DNA from: Chromatiales bacterium
GTDB taxonomy: Bacteria; Pseudomonadota; Gammaproteobacteria; UBA6429; Thiohalophilaceae
Length of the DNA stretch: 8,326 nucleotides
NCBI GenBank assembly: GCA_027057985.1
Contig: JALUTJ010000446.1
Span: 1 to 8,326, forward strand
Direction: 5' to 3'
In this document: one piece after another, positions 1 to 5,644 of the stretch
Position numbering within the stretch: the first letter of the stretch is position 1
Layout: each line of letters starts with the position of its first letter
Position numbers and translations under genes: made by a program
Notes under the pieces: model-generated
Seen by the model: the letters and a program-made list of their open reading frames with translations, nothing else
The model's database searches: none
Told to the model about the DNA's origin: nothing

Positions 1-200
1 AGGTCACCCTGCTGAATCGTTACCGGCTCACCATCATCCGGAGTCACAATGGCCTTGCCCTCGATAATGTAACAGGTTTCTGTCATCTGGTAAGTCCATG
101 GAAATTCGGAAACCTCTTTTTCCCATGTTGCCCAATCATAAACCCCCATCACATCCAGCTTCATGGATGACGCGTGTTGTTCCACCAGAATTTTATCCAT
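1..200 (-). CDS. Cupin-domain protein, Cupin_3/EutQ-like (partial, C-terminus outside window)
   Basis: About 66 codons are visible from an ATG at position 200; the gene runs off the left edge. The protein starts MDKILVEQHASSMKLDVMGV and carries the pattern ETCYIIEGKAIVTPDDGEP followed by a QGDL turn. This is the first cupin beta-barrel motif as found in small one-domain cupins of the Cupin_3 (DUF861) group, related to EutQ and ureidoglycine aminohydrolase barrels. The usual cupin metal-binding His pair is not seen in the visible half, as is common in this group. The start is supported by AAGAGG ten bases upstream. It follows the DUF4124 gene by 18 bases on the same strand, so it is probably last, or near last, in the fetA-fetB operon. 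The substrate cannot be told; a sugar- or small-molecule-binding role is only possible. Confidence 0.8.
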   Translation of the reverse strand, partial: MDKILVEQHASSMKLDVMGVYDWATWEKEVSEFPWTYQMTETCYIIEGKAIVTPDDGEPVTIQQGD

Positions 201-218
201 CACTTACAACCTCTTGAA

Positions 219-680
219 TTATTCACACCACTTTGCAACCCGCGCTCGGGCCTGTTGCATGTATTTTTTATGCTGGGCATCGGTCAGTATCACCCGGTTA
301 CCCTGTTTATCCTTATTATATAACGCCGCCGACTGCTCTGCGCGTTTTAGCTGGTTTCTTGCCGCGACGCATCGCAAAAAACGCTGATTTTCCTCTTCAT
401 CCTTTTTTGCTTTTTCATCCCGGATTGATTTTTCTTCGGCTTTCAGTGCATCAACGAATCGTTTTTGTCGCTCGACACGCTCCTGCGTTGTCGCAGCGGG
501 TTTTTCCGTTCCCGAATCAATATAACGATCACGGATTTTTACCTCGGTGGCATCTTTTGCTAATGGCTTTAAACCGTAATGCACCTGGCCATCTTCATCC
601 ACCCATTTATAGATAGGCGTGGCTATAACTTCCAGACTCAATAACAGGCCAGCCAATATTAATGCAGCTGAATTGATCAT
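219..680 (-). CDS. Secreted DUF4124 domain protein
   Basis: The 153-residue product begins with a hydrophobic segment (about residues 5-19), likely a signal peptide cleaved near IA-TP (20/21). The n-region is unusual because it has no Lys or Arg. Directly after it comes the DUF4124 signature YKWVDEDGQVHYG (24-36), a short beta-rich domain found in many proteobacterial envelope proteins of unknown role. Residues about 64-115 are very rich in Glu, Lys, Arg and Gln and probably form a long helix or coiled coil. Two cysteines (C104, C152) could pair in the periplasm. The gene lies 17 bases after fetB and 18 bases before the cupin gene, which suggests co-transcription. No in-frame start exists just upstream, so ATG 680 is retained. 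The biochemical function is unknown. Confidence 0.85.
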   Translation of the reverse strand: MINSAALILAGLLLSLEVIATPIYKWVDEDGQVHYGLKPLAKDATEVKIRDRYIDSGTEKPAATTQERVERQKRFVDALKAEEKSIRDEKAKKDEEENQRFLRCVAARNQLKRAEQSAALYNKDKQGNRVILTDAQHKKYMQQARARVAKWCE

Positions 681-697
681 CGTCTTATTCCCATTCC

Positions 698-1501
698 TTA
701 AGCTGTATTGCTGGTTAAGCGCTCCAGTCGCAGTCTTTGCCGCTCATCAAACAGGTGTCTTGCCCCTATCCAGGTCGCCAGCATTGCGGCAAAACCGGTT
801 CCTGCCGTGATCAGAAACATGATCAATATCTGGTACTTCACCGCTTCCACCGGCTCGGTACCGGACAGAATCTGACCGGTCATCATCCCCGGCAGACTGA
901 CTATACCGGCCGCCGCCATGGCATTGATAATCGGTATCAACCCGGTACGCACACTGTCACGCGTAATATCGCTGATGGCGGTGTGCCAGTCCTGACCCAG
1001 CATGAGCCTGCCTTCAATGATCGTACGTTGTTGCCAGGCGCCGTTACTGAGCCGATCCAGCGCCAGCGCCACCCCGTTCATGGTATTTCCCAGCATCATA
1101 CCTAACAGCGGAATGGCATATTGTGGCGTGTACCACGGATCCGTCCCCACCACCACGATCAAAGCATAAATGGTCAGGGTAAAAGAGGAAATAAACATCG
1201 ACAGCGTCCCCAGTCCATAACCCCACAGGCCACCAAAGCGGCGTTGCTGCCGCGCCATCACTTCACGCCCCGCGACTAGCAGCATGATCACTGCCAGCAG
1301 GCTCACCCATAACAGACTCTCGGTTGCAAACAGCGCTTTTAGCACCAGCCCAATCAGCATCAGCTGCACCACGGTGCGTATTGCGGCAATGATGATTCGT
1401 GAAGCCAGTTTTAAACGCAATACGATAGATAACAACGCCAGTATGATGACCAGCACGGCTGCCATGGACAAATCCAGAGTCGAAAGTGCAATCACGTTCA
1501 T
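698..1501 (-). CDS. fetB: UPF0014 family ABC transporter permease, FetB/YbbM-like putative iron exporter
   Basis: The 267-residue inner-membrane protein has several hydrophobic helices (for example about 14-30, 33-57, 62-78, 98-119, 225-246) and is close to the length of E. coli FetB. The family hallmark PLLGMMLGNTMNGVALALDR (131-150) and the block SLPGMMTGQILSGTEP (202-217) are clearly visible. In E. coli FetAB exports iron and raises resistance to oxidative stress; that role is known for the family and inferred here. The start ATG overlaps the fetA stop codon (ATGA), which implies translational coupling with the ATPase. The C-terminal tail is basic (RQRLRLERL) and probably cytoplasmic. Substrate specificity cannot be read from the sequence, so the symbol rests on family membership and the fetA pairing. 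Confidence 0.88.
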   Translation of the reverse strand: MNVIALSTLDLSMAAVLVIILALLSIVLRLKLASRIIIAAIRTVVQLMLIGLVLKALFATESLLWVSLLAVIMLLVAGREVMARQQRRFGGLWGYGLGTLSMFISSFTLTIYALIVVVGTDPWYTPQYAIPLLGMMLGNTMNGVALALDRLSNGAWQQRTIIEGRLMLGQDWHTAISDITRDSVRTGLIPIINAMAAAGIVSLPGMMTGQILSGTEPVEAVKYQILIMFLITAGTGFAAMLATWIGARHLFDERQRLRLERLTSNTA

Positions 1502-2094
1502 AGCGCCACCTCGATAACCCGGTTCCCCTGTATCTCAAGCTGTCGCTGCCGCACGCGTTTTGCCTGTGCCGCATCATGACTGACCCAGATCACCGTCGCC
1601 TGGTTTTGCTGCACGTATTCCTTTATTAATGTTTCCACCGCCTGCACACTCACAGGATCCAGACTCGCCGTGGCTTCATCCAGCAGCAGGGCCCTGGGCT
1701 GGTTCTGTAATAGCCTTGCCAGTGCCAGTCGTTGCCGCTCACCACTGGAGCAACGAGAAACCTGCCAGTTGAGACTGTCCGCTGGCATATTCAACGCTTC
1801 AAGGTACGGGCTTTGCCGGTTTATGAAATGCTCACCAACACTGTCATACCACCAAGCACTTTCCGCCGGTAGATAACCCACAAGACTGCGCCACTTTACC
1901 GGGCTTATACGGCTGCAGGCCATGTCATCCAGCCAGGCTTCGCCACCGTGCTCGATAAGATCGGCAATCGCACGCAAGAGTAATGTTTTACCGCTGCCCG
2001 ATGGTCCAGAAAGGCAGACGATTTCATTTTCCGTACATAAATCAAATGCTTCAAGCTGCGCTACCCTGAAATGCTCAAGTCGTAAAATTGTCAT
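1498..2094 (-). CDS. fetA: ABC transporter ATP-binding protein, FetA/YbbL-like
   Basis: This 198-residue single-domain ATPase has Walker A GPSGSGKT (30-37), signature CSSGERQRLALARLL (115-129; CSSGE in place of the usual LSGGE), Walker B RALLLDE (134-140), D-loop SLD (144-146) and switch histidine H173 in VSHD. It is compact compared with E. coli FetA (about 225 residues). Where the Q-loop glutamine is expected the sequence reads GYLPAESAWWYDSV (73-86), with Ala77/Glu78 instead of Gln. It powers the FetB permease encoded next, through a 4-base overlap. The start ATG at 2094 has only a weak Shine-Dalgarno (TAAAG), and a TATAAA box lies on the minus strand around 2112-2117. It is the first gene of the probable four-gene minus-strand operon. 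Export of iron is inferred from the family. Confidence 0.88.
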   Translation of the reverse strand: MTILRLEHFRVAQLEAFDLCTENEIVCLSGPSGSGKTLLLRAIADLIEHGGEAWLDDMACSRISPVKWRSLVGYLPAESAWWYDSVGEHFINRQSPYLEALNMPADSLNWQVSRCSSGERQRLALARLLQNQPRALLLDEATASLDPVSVQAVETLIKEYVQQNQATVIWVSHDAAQAKRVRQRQLEIQGNRVIEVAL

Positions 2095-2178
2095 ACTTTA
2101 AATAGTCTTTATTTATACCGGGCTGACTGCTATAACTAGTACCAATAACAATGATTTAATAACAAGCAAGAGGTCACT
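2095..2178. promoter_or_regulatory. Divergent promoter region between fetA and the CDGSH gene
   Basis: This 84-base AT-rich gap serves two outward-facing transcription units. On the plus strand there is an extended -10 element TGCTATAAC (2128-2136) with a weak TTTATT -35 at 2108-2113 and a 17-base spacer, giving a start near 2143. On the minus strand a TATAAA box (about 2112-2117) lies about 18 bases before the fetA ATG. The two boxes sit almost back to back, so transcription of the two sides could interfere or be co-regulated. AAGAGG (about 2168-2173) is the ribosome binding site of the CDGSH gene. I see no convincing Fur, FNR or NsrR site. Confidence 0.45.
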
Positions 2179-2421
2179 ATGTCAGATTCCAAACCAGAAA
2201 GCCCACAGGATTTCCCTTATACCGTCGAACTGGATGTTGGCGATTACTGGTTTTGCACCTGTGGTCGATCAAAAAACCAGCCCTTCTGTGATGGCTCTCA
2301 CCAGGGCACAGACTTTCAGCCTGTTCAATTTACCATAACAGAAAAAAGAACCTATAGTCTCTGTGGCTGTAAAAAGACTCAGAACCCGCCTTTCTGCGAT
2401 GGAAGCCATAATAAACGATGA
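2179..2421 (+). CDS. CDGSH iron-sulfur domain protein with two CDGSH motifs
   Basis: The 80-residue protein carries two complete CDGSH motifs of the form C-x-C-x8-C-x3-H: C26, C28, C37, H41 and C62, C64, C73, H77. Each should bind one [2Fe-2S] cluster by three Cys and one His, as in mitoNEET-type proteins. The tandem arrangement in a single small chain resembles the CISD3 (Miner2) type. There is no signal peptide or membrane anchor, so it should be cytoplasmic. The family is linked to electron or cluster transfer and redox sensing; the exact role here is not known. The start is set by AAGAGG placed 5 bases before the ATG. The stop codon overlaps the start of the globin gene (ATGA), so the two products are probably made together. 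Confidence 0.92.
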   Translation: MSDSKPESPQDFPYTVELDVGDYWFCTCGRSKNQPFCDGSHQGTDFQPVQFTITEKRTYSLCGCKKTQNPPFCDGSHNKR

Positions 2422-2834
2422 GTACTGCCATCGCCATCAACCCGGAGAATGTAAAATTCTGCTGGCAAAAAGTGAAGCAGGAGCAGGGAGTTGATTATTT
2501 CGTGGATCAGTTCTACGAAAACCTGTTCGGCCAGTTTCCAGAAACCCGTGCGGCTTTCTCTGATAACATGGCTTTGCAGAAATCCAAGCTGCTTACCATG
2601 CTCGATAACGTCATAAATGGTATCGAATTTATCGATCAGCTTGAAGATGAACTGGTCAATCTGGGTCAACTACATCTTGATAAAAATATTTCGGCTGAGA
2701 TGTATGACATCTTTGTTCAGAATATTACCGAAACGGCCAGCAAGGCAGCCAACCACAGCTTAAGCAATGACGAACTGGAAGACTGGCAAAATGCCTTCCG
2801 CCTTGTTTCCGATATCATGCTTCGCGCCTATTAA
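2418..2834 (+). CDS. Single-domain globin (haemoglobin-like, VHb/flavohaemoglobin globin type)
   Basis: The 138 residues form one globin fold with no reductase domain, about the size of Vitreoscilla haemoglobin. Key positions can be placed by eye: Tyr33 as B10 (in FYENLF), Phe47 as CD1, Gln54 as E7 distal residue, His86 as F8 proximal haem ligand (LGQLH), Tyr96 in the following G-helix region, and an H helix with DELEDW. The Tyr-B10/Gln-E7 pocket is typical of bacterial globins that bind O2 tightly or detoxify nitric oxide. The start overlaps the CDGSH stop by 4 bases and has no separate promoter. Since the chain lacks an FAD/NAD domain, it needs an outside electron donor for NO dioxygenation; the co-encoded CDGSH protein is a candidate by inference only. 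Confidence 0.9.
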   Translation: MSTAIAINPENVKFCWQKVKQEQGVDYFVDQFYENLFGQFPETRAAFSDNMALQKSKLLTMLDNVINGIEFIDQLEDELVNLGQLHLDKNISAEMYDIFVQNITETASKAANHSLSNDELEDWQNAFRLVSDIMLRAY

Positions 2835-2851
2835 AACTTTATTATCGGAAT

Positions 2852-2884
2852 AAAAAAAAGGGCGTTGAATATATCAACGCCCTT
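2852..2884 (-). terminator. Intrinsic terminator of amt, between convergent globin and amt genes
   Basis: An 11-base-pair perfect stem (2858-2868 with 2874-2884; arms AAGGGCGTTGA and TCAACGCCCTT) encloses a 5-base loop. Read on the minus strand the stem runs into a stretch of eight T (complement of 2852-2859), a strong signal for ending the porin-glnK-amt transcript. On the plus strand it is followed only by AGGTTTTG, so it may also stop the globin transcript, less efficiently. Confidence 0.85.
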
Positions 2885-2911
2885 AGGTTTTGCAAGTTTT
2901 ACCTTACTGAA

Positions 2912-4210
2912 TTACAGGCCAGAACCACGTGAACCTGTAAATTCCGGGTATGCTTCCATACCACACTCAGAAAGGTCAGTTCCTTCGAACTCTTCTTCTT
3001 CGCTAACACGAATGCCCATCACCAGCTTGATGATGTACCAGGTCACGAAGCTGACAACGAATACCCAGACGAAGATAGTTAACATACCGGCAATCTGACC
3101 ACCGAAAGTTGTATCAGCATTTGTCAGAGGTACTGCCATCAGACCCCAGATACCAACAACACCGTGCACAGAAATAGCACCCACCGGATCATCGATCTTC
3201 ATCTTGTCCAGGGTCAGGATAGAGAACACAACCAGCGCACCACCAGCAGCACCAATCAGCGTGGCAGCAAGTGGAGTTGGTGTTGAAGGTTCAGCAGTAA
3301 TCGCTACCAGACCAGCCAGGGCACCGTTCAGGGCCATGGTTAAATCAGCCTTGCCGAATAACAGGCGAGCAACGATCAGCGCAGTAATGACACCACCGGC
3401 GGCCGCTGCATTAGTATTCAAAAATACCATGGCAACAGAGTTGGCATTGGCGATATCGCCCAGTTTCAGTACAGAACCACCGTTAAAGCCAAACCAGCCC
3501 ATCCACAGGATAAAGGTACCCAGTGTCGCTAATGGCAGGTTTGCACCTGGAATCGCGTTGATTTCACCGTTAGGCCCATACTTGCCCTTACGAGCACCAA
3601 GTAACAGTACGCCAGCTAATGCAGCCGCTGCACCGGCAAGGTGAACGATACCGGAACCGGCAAAGTCAGAGAAGCCATAGTCATCACCCAGGCTATACAT
3701 ACCGAATACAGAACCGCCGCCCCATGTCCAGTTACCTTCCATTGGGTAGATAAAGGCTGTCATGACGATAGCAAATACGATAAACGCCCATAACTTCATA
3801 CGTTCAGCAACCGCGCCAGAAACGATAGACATTGCAGTCGCAACGAATACCACCTGGAAGAAGAAGTCAGAAGCATTTGAATAAACAGAATCACCATCGA
3901 ACTTGGCTTCAGCAGATTCTTTAAGTACAGAAGCAGTTAAGGCATCTGCGCTAGAAGCACCATCCAGGGCGATATCTTTTAAGAATATGCCACCGTCATA
4001 CATAATGTCATAACCGACAACCAGATAGGCGGTACAGGCAATTGCAAACAGAACCACGTTCTTGGTCAGAATTTCCGTGGTGTTTTTAGAACGGACCAGG
4101 CCCGCTTCGAGCATGGCAAAACCTGCTGCCATCCACATAACCAGGGCACCCATTACCAGGAAGTAAAAGGTATCCATGGCATACTGAAGTTGAAAAATTT
4201 GATTTTCCAT
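2912..4210 (-). CDS. amtB: Ammonium transporter, Amt/MEP/Rh family
   Basis: The 432-residue inner-membrane channel takes up ammonium when it is scarce. Many hydrophobic helices are visible from residue 13 onward, matching the 11-helix Amt fold. Family marks are the AMLEAGLVRSKN segment (32-43), the signature DFAGSGIVHLAGA (182-194) and the twin pore histidines H190 and H349 (SVHGVVGIWG). Unlike E. coli AmtB there is no cleavable signal peptide; the N-terminus starts a few residues before helix 1. The cytoplasmic tail RVSEEEEFEGTDLSECGMEAY (from 401) matches the conserved C-terminal region that contacts GlnK. The gene follows glnK by 18 bases with GGGGGAG upstream of its ATG, so the two are co-transcribed, and it ends before a strong terminator. 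The trimeric Amt-GlnK complex is established for the family. Confidence 0.96.
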   Translation of the reverse strand: MENQIFQLQYAMDTFYFLVMGALVMWMAAGFAMLEAGLVRSKNTTEILTKNVVLFAIACTAYLVVGYDIMYDGGIFLKDIALDGASSADALTASVLKESAEAKFDGDSVYSNASDFFFQVVFVATAMSIVSGAVAERMKLWAFIVFAIVMTAFIYPMEGNWTWGGGSVFGMYSLGDDYGFSDFAGSGIVHLAGAAAALAGVLLLGARKGKYGPNGEINAIPGANLPLATLGTFILWMGWFGFNGGSVLKLGDIANANSVAMVFLNTNAAAAGGVITALIVARLLFGKADLTMALNGALAGLVAITAEPSTPTPLAATLIGAAGGALVVFSILTLDKMKIDDPVGAISVHGVVGIWGLMAVPLTNADTTFGGQIAGMLTIFVWVFVVSFVTWYIIKLVMGIRVSEEEEFEGTDLSECGMEAYPEFTGSRGSGL

Positions 4211-4228
4211 CTTGTTCTACTCCCCCAA

Positions 4229-4582
<354 letters not shown>

Positions 4583-4597
4583 TTAAAATTAGAAAGT

Positions 4598-4628
4598 GCC
4601 TGCTACTCTCGTAGCAGGCGGTTTTTTT
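4598..4628 (+). terminator. Hairpin with plus-strand T-run in the porin-glnK gap
   Basis: A perfect 9-base-pair stem (4598-4606 GCCTGCTAC with 4611-4619 GTAGCAGGC) and a TCTC loop are followed on the plus strand by GGTTTTTTT (4620-4628). This is a textbook intrinsic terminator pointing against the surrounding genes. In the minus-strand, gene direction the stem is followed by ACTTTCTAATTTT, a weaker U-rich tract, so it could partly end the porin message or protect its 3' end while letting some transcription pass into glnK-amt. Confidence 0.7.
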
Positions 4629-4633
4629 ATATC

Positions 4634-5278
4634 TTACAGATCGAAGCTCTGACCCCATGAAACGGACATACGAGGTGTACCTGCTGCACCAGTCTGATTG
4701 GTGTCATCGATAGCGAAAGTGAAATCACCTTTAGACAGGCTTAACTGGTAGTGAGTGTAATCATTGGCAGAACCTGTAAAATCAAAACTACCCAGAGTTA
4801 CACCCAGAGTCAGATCTTTTTTCACTTCAAAGCTGGCTCCAAGGCTGACGTATGTGCTCTTGTTAACTGAATCGATAGCAATACCAGCAGAGAACATGTC
4901 ATAGCCAGCATTCAGATAAACTTCGCTGAAGCTATCACTGGTTGAAAGTGGGTAGGCATAAGAAATATACCCCACATCCAGATCAACAGGACCGGCAGCA
5001 AACTTGTAACCGGCATACAGGTCCTGCTCATAACCCGGTGTCGTTGTCCAGCTCACGTTTGAAGTGTAAAGACCAACATAAGCACCTGATTCGTGCTCAT
5101 AATCGATACCGCCAGAAACAGCAGAACCATCTTTAGTTTGAGTCGCACCACGCCAGATGTAGTTAGAAGTCATACCAACGTTAGCTGTTAACGAAGAGCC
5201 AGCTAAAACTGCATTTGAACCAGTTGTTGCTGCAGATGCTAATAAAGAAGCAGCAATGATTTTGTGTAATTTAGTCAT
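4634..5278 (-). CDS. TorF-family putative outer-membrane porin (Gcw_chp)
   Basis: The 214-residue product has a signal peptide (Lys3, Lys6, then a small/hydrophobic core) with likely cleavage after VLA at residue 26. The mature part begins with the family motif NVGMTSNYIWRGATQT (33-48), followed by alternating beta strands rich in Tyr, Gly and Ser, as in TIGR02001/Gcw_chp proteins predicted to form small outer-membrane barrels. The C-terminus ends in SFDL, with Phe third from the end rather than last. A good Shine-Dalgarno (GAGGAAGG) lies 7 bases before the ATG. It is the first gene after a sigma-54 promoter and precedes glnK and amt on the same strand by about 63 bases. The context suggests it lets ammonium or another nitrogen source through the outer membrane; that role is inferred. 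Confidence 0.88.
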   Translation of the reverse strand: MTKLHKIIAASLLASAATTGSNAVLAGSSLTANVGMTSNYIWRGATQTKDGSAVSGGIDYEHESGAYVGLYTSNVSWTTTPGYEQDLYAGYKFAAGPVDLDVGYISYAYPLSTSDSFSEVYLNAGYDMFSAGIAIDSVNKSTYVSLGASFEVKKDLTLGVTLGSFDFTGSANDYTHYQLSLSKGDFTFAIDDTNQTGAAGTPRMSVSWGQSFDL

Positions 5279-5328
5279 TTTTATACCTTCCTCAAAATAT
5301 AGGGTATTTAGTTAGTAACAGGCTATAG

Positions 5329-5345
5329 TGCACAGGCTGTGCCAA
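5329..5345 (-). promoter_or_regulatory. Sigma-54 promoter of the porin-glnK-amt operon
   Basis: Read on the minus strand the site is TTGGCACAGCCTGTGCA. It matches 15 of 17 positions of the sigma-54 consensus YTGGCACGRNNNTTGCW, with the required GG and GC elements exactly 10 bases apart. The predicted transcription start is near 5318, giving a leader of about 40 bases before the porin ATG. The AT-rich stretch 5346-5384 just upstream could bend easily, though no clean IHF site is seen. Confidence 0.85.
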
Positions 5346-5395
5346 AACAAAAATACTTTATATTTCAATAAGATATAAAATTAACCGGGTCGGTA

Positions 5396-5412
5396 CGCAC
5401 AATTTGCGTGCA
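5396..5412. promoter_or_regulatory. NtrC-type binding site, promoter-proximal
   Basis: The sequence CGCACAATTTGCGTGCA contains GCAC-N7-GTGC, the core of NtrC dyads, with only the first base departing from TGCAC...GTGCA. Its centre (5404) is about 86 bases before the predicted start, a normal place for an enhancer-type activator site of a sigma-54 promoter. Confidence 0.75.
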
Positions 5413-5425
5413 CTATTTTGATCTA

Positions 5426-5442
5426 TGCACCACCATAATGCA
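5426..5442. promoter_or_regulatory. Possible weak NtrC half-site dyad
   Basis: TGCACCACCATAATGCA has one good half (GCAC) and one degenerate half (ATGC for GTGC) at the correct 7-base spacing. It overlaps the distal site by four bases (5439-5442), so both cannot easily be filled at the same time. Support is weak. Confidence 0.35.
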
Positions 5443-5455
5443 CAGTTTTGGTGCA
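5439..5455. promoter_or_regulatory. NtrC-type binding site, promoter-distal (perfect core)
   Basis: TGCACAGTTTTGGTGCA is a perfect TGCAC-N7-GTGCA dyad and also fits the TGGTGCA half of classic NtrC sites. Its centre (5447) is about 129 bases before the predicted start and 43 bases, about four helical turns, from the proximal site. This places both on the same DNA face, as expected for cooperative NtrC binding. Confidence 0.85.
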
Positions 5456-5644
5456 ATTAAGAAAACGCTAATTTTAGTGTGGGAGTCGCCGGTAGCAAGT
5501 CTCAGCGCAAAGAACGCAATGACCTGTTAATAGCAGATCAGCTGCAGGTTGACTCAAGGAGCAACGCGACGGAACCAGCATTTTGCTGGCTCCGCTTTGC
5601 TTGAACTGGCCTACCGTTACGGTTTCGCGGCAGGTTCCGTTGGT
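5456..5644. other. Non-coding stretch between the NtrC sites and the second porin gene
   Basis: No gene is supported here. From the second porin's stop codon toward the NtrC sites it holds ACGGAACC at 5569-5576 and its inverted copy GGTTCCGT at 5633-5640, the dyad ACCGTTACGGT (5613-5623), and a long imperfect hairpin (5560-5601, listed separately). It is probably the 3' untranslated region of the second porin plus the far-upstream region of the ammonium operon. Positions 5456-5559 show nothing I can name. Confidence 0.5.
5560..5601 (-). terminator. Long imperfect hairpin downstream of the second porin gene
   Basis: The inner stem pairs 5571-5580 with 5584-5593 (GGAACCAGCA and TGCTGGCTCC, one mismatch) around a 3-base loop. 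An outer stem pairs 5560-5567 with 5594-5601 (seven of eight) with a three-base bulge. Neither strand has a clear T-run after it, so it is at best a weak or Rho-assisted terminator, or a 3'-end stabilising structure of the porin message. Confidence 0.4.

Noticed and set aside
233..616. Plus-strand open frame opposite the DUF4124 gene
   Set aside because: Antisense shadow; the minus-strand frame has a signal peptide and the DUF4124 motif.
2140..2172. Possible Fur-like AT-rich element (AATAACAATGATTTAATAA) before the CDGSH gene
   Set aside because: It cannot be aligned to the 19-base Fur consensus without gaps; general AT-richness explains the resemblance.
3204..3644. Long plus-strand open frame opposite amt
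   Set aside because: Ala/Pro-rich product is the antisense shadow of the conserved Amt coding sequence, with no ribosome binding site or family match.
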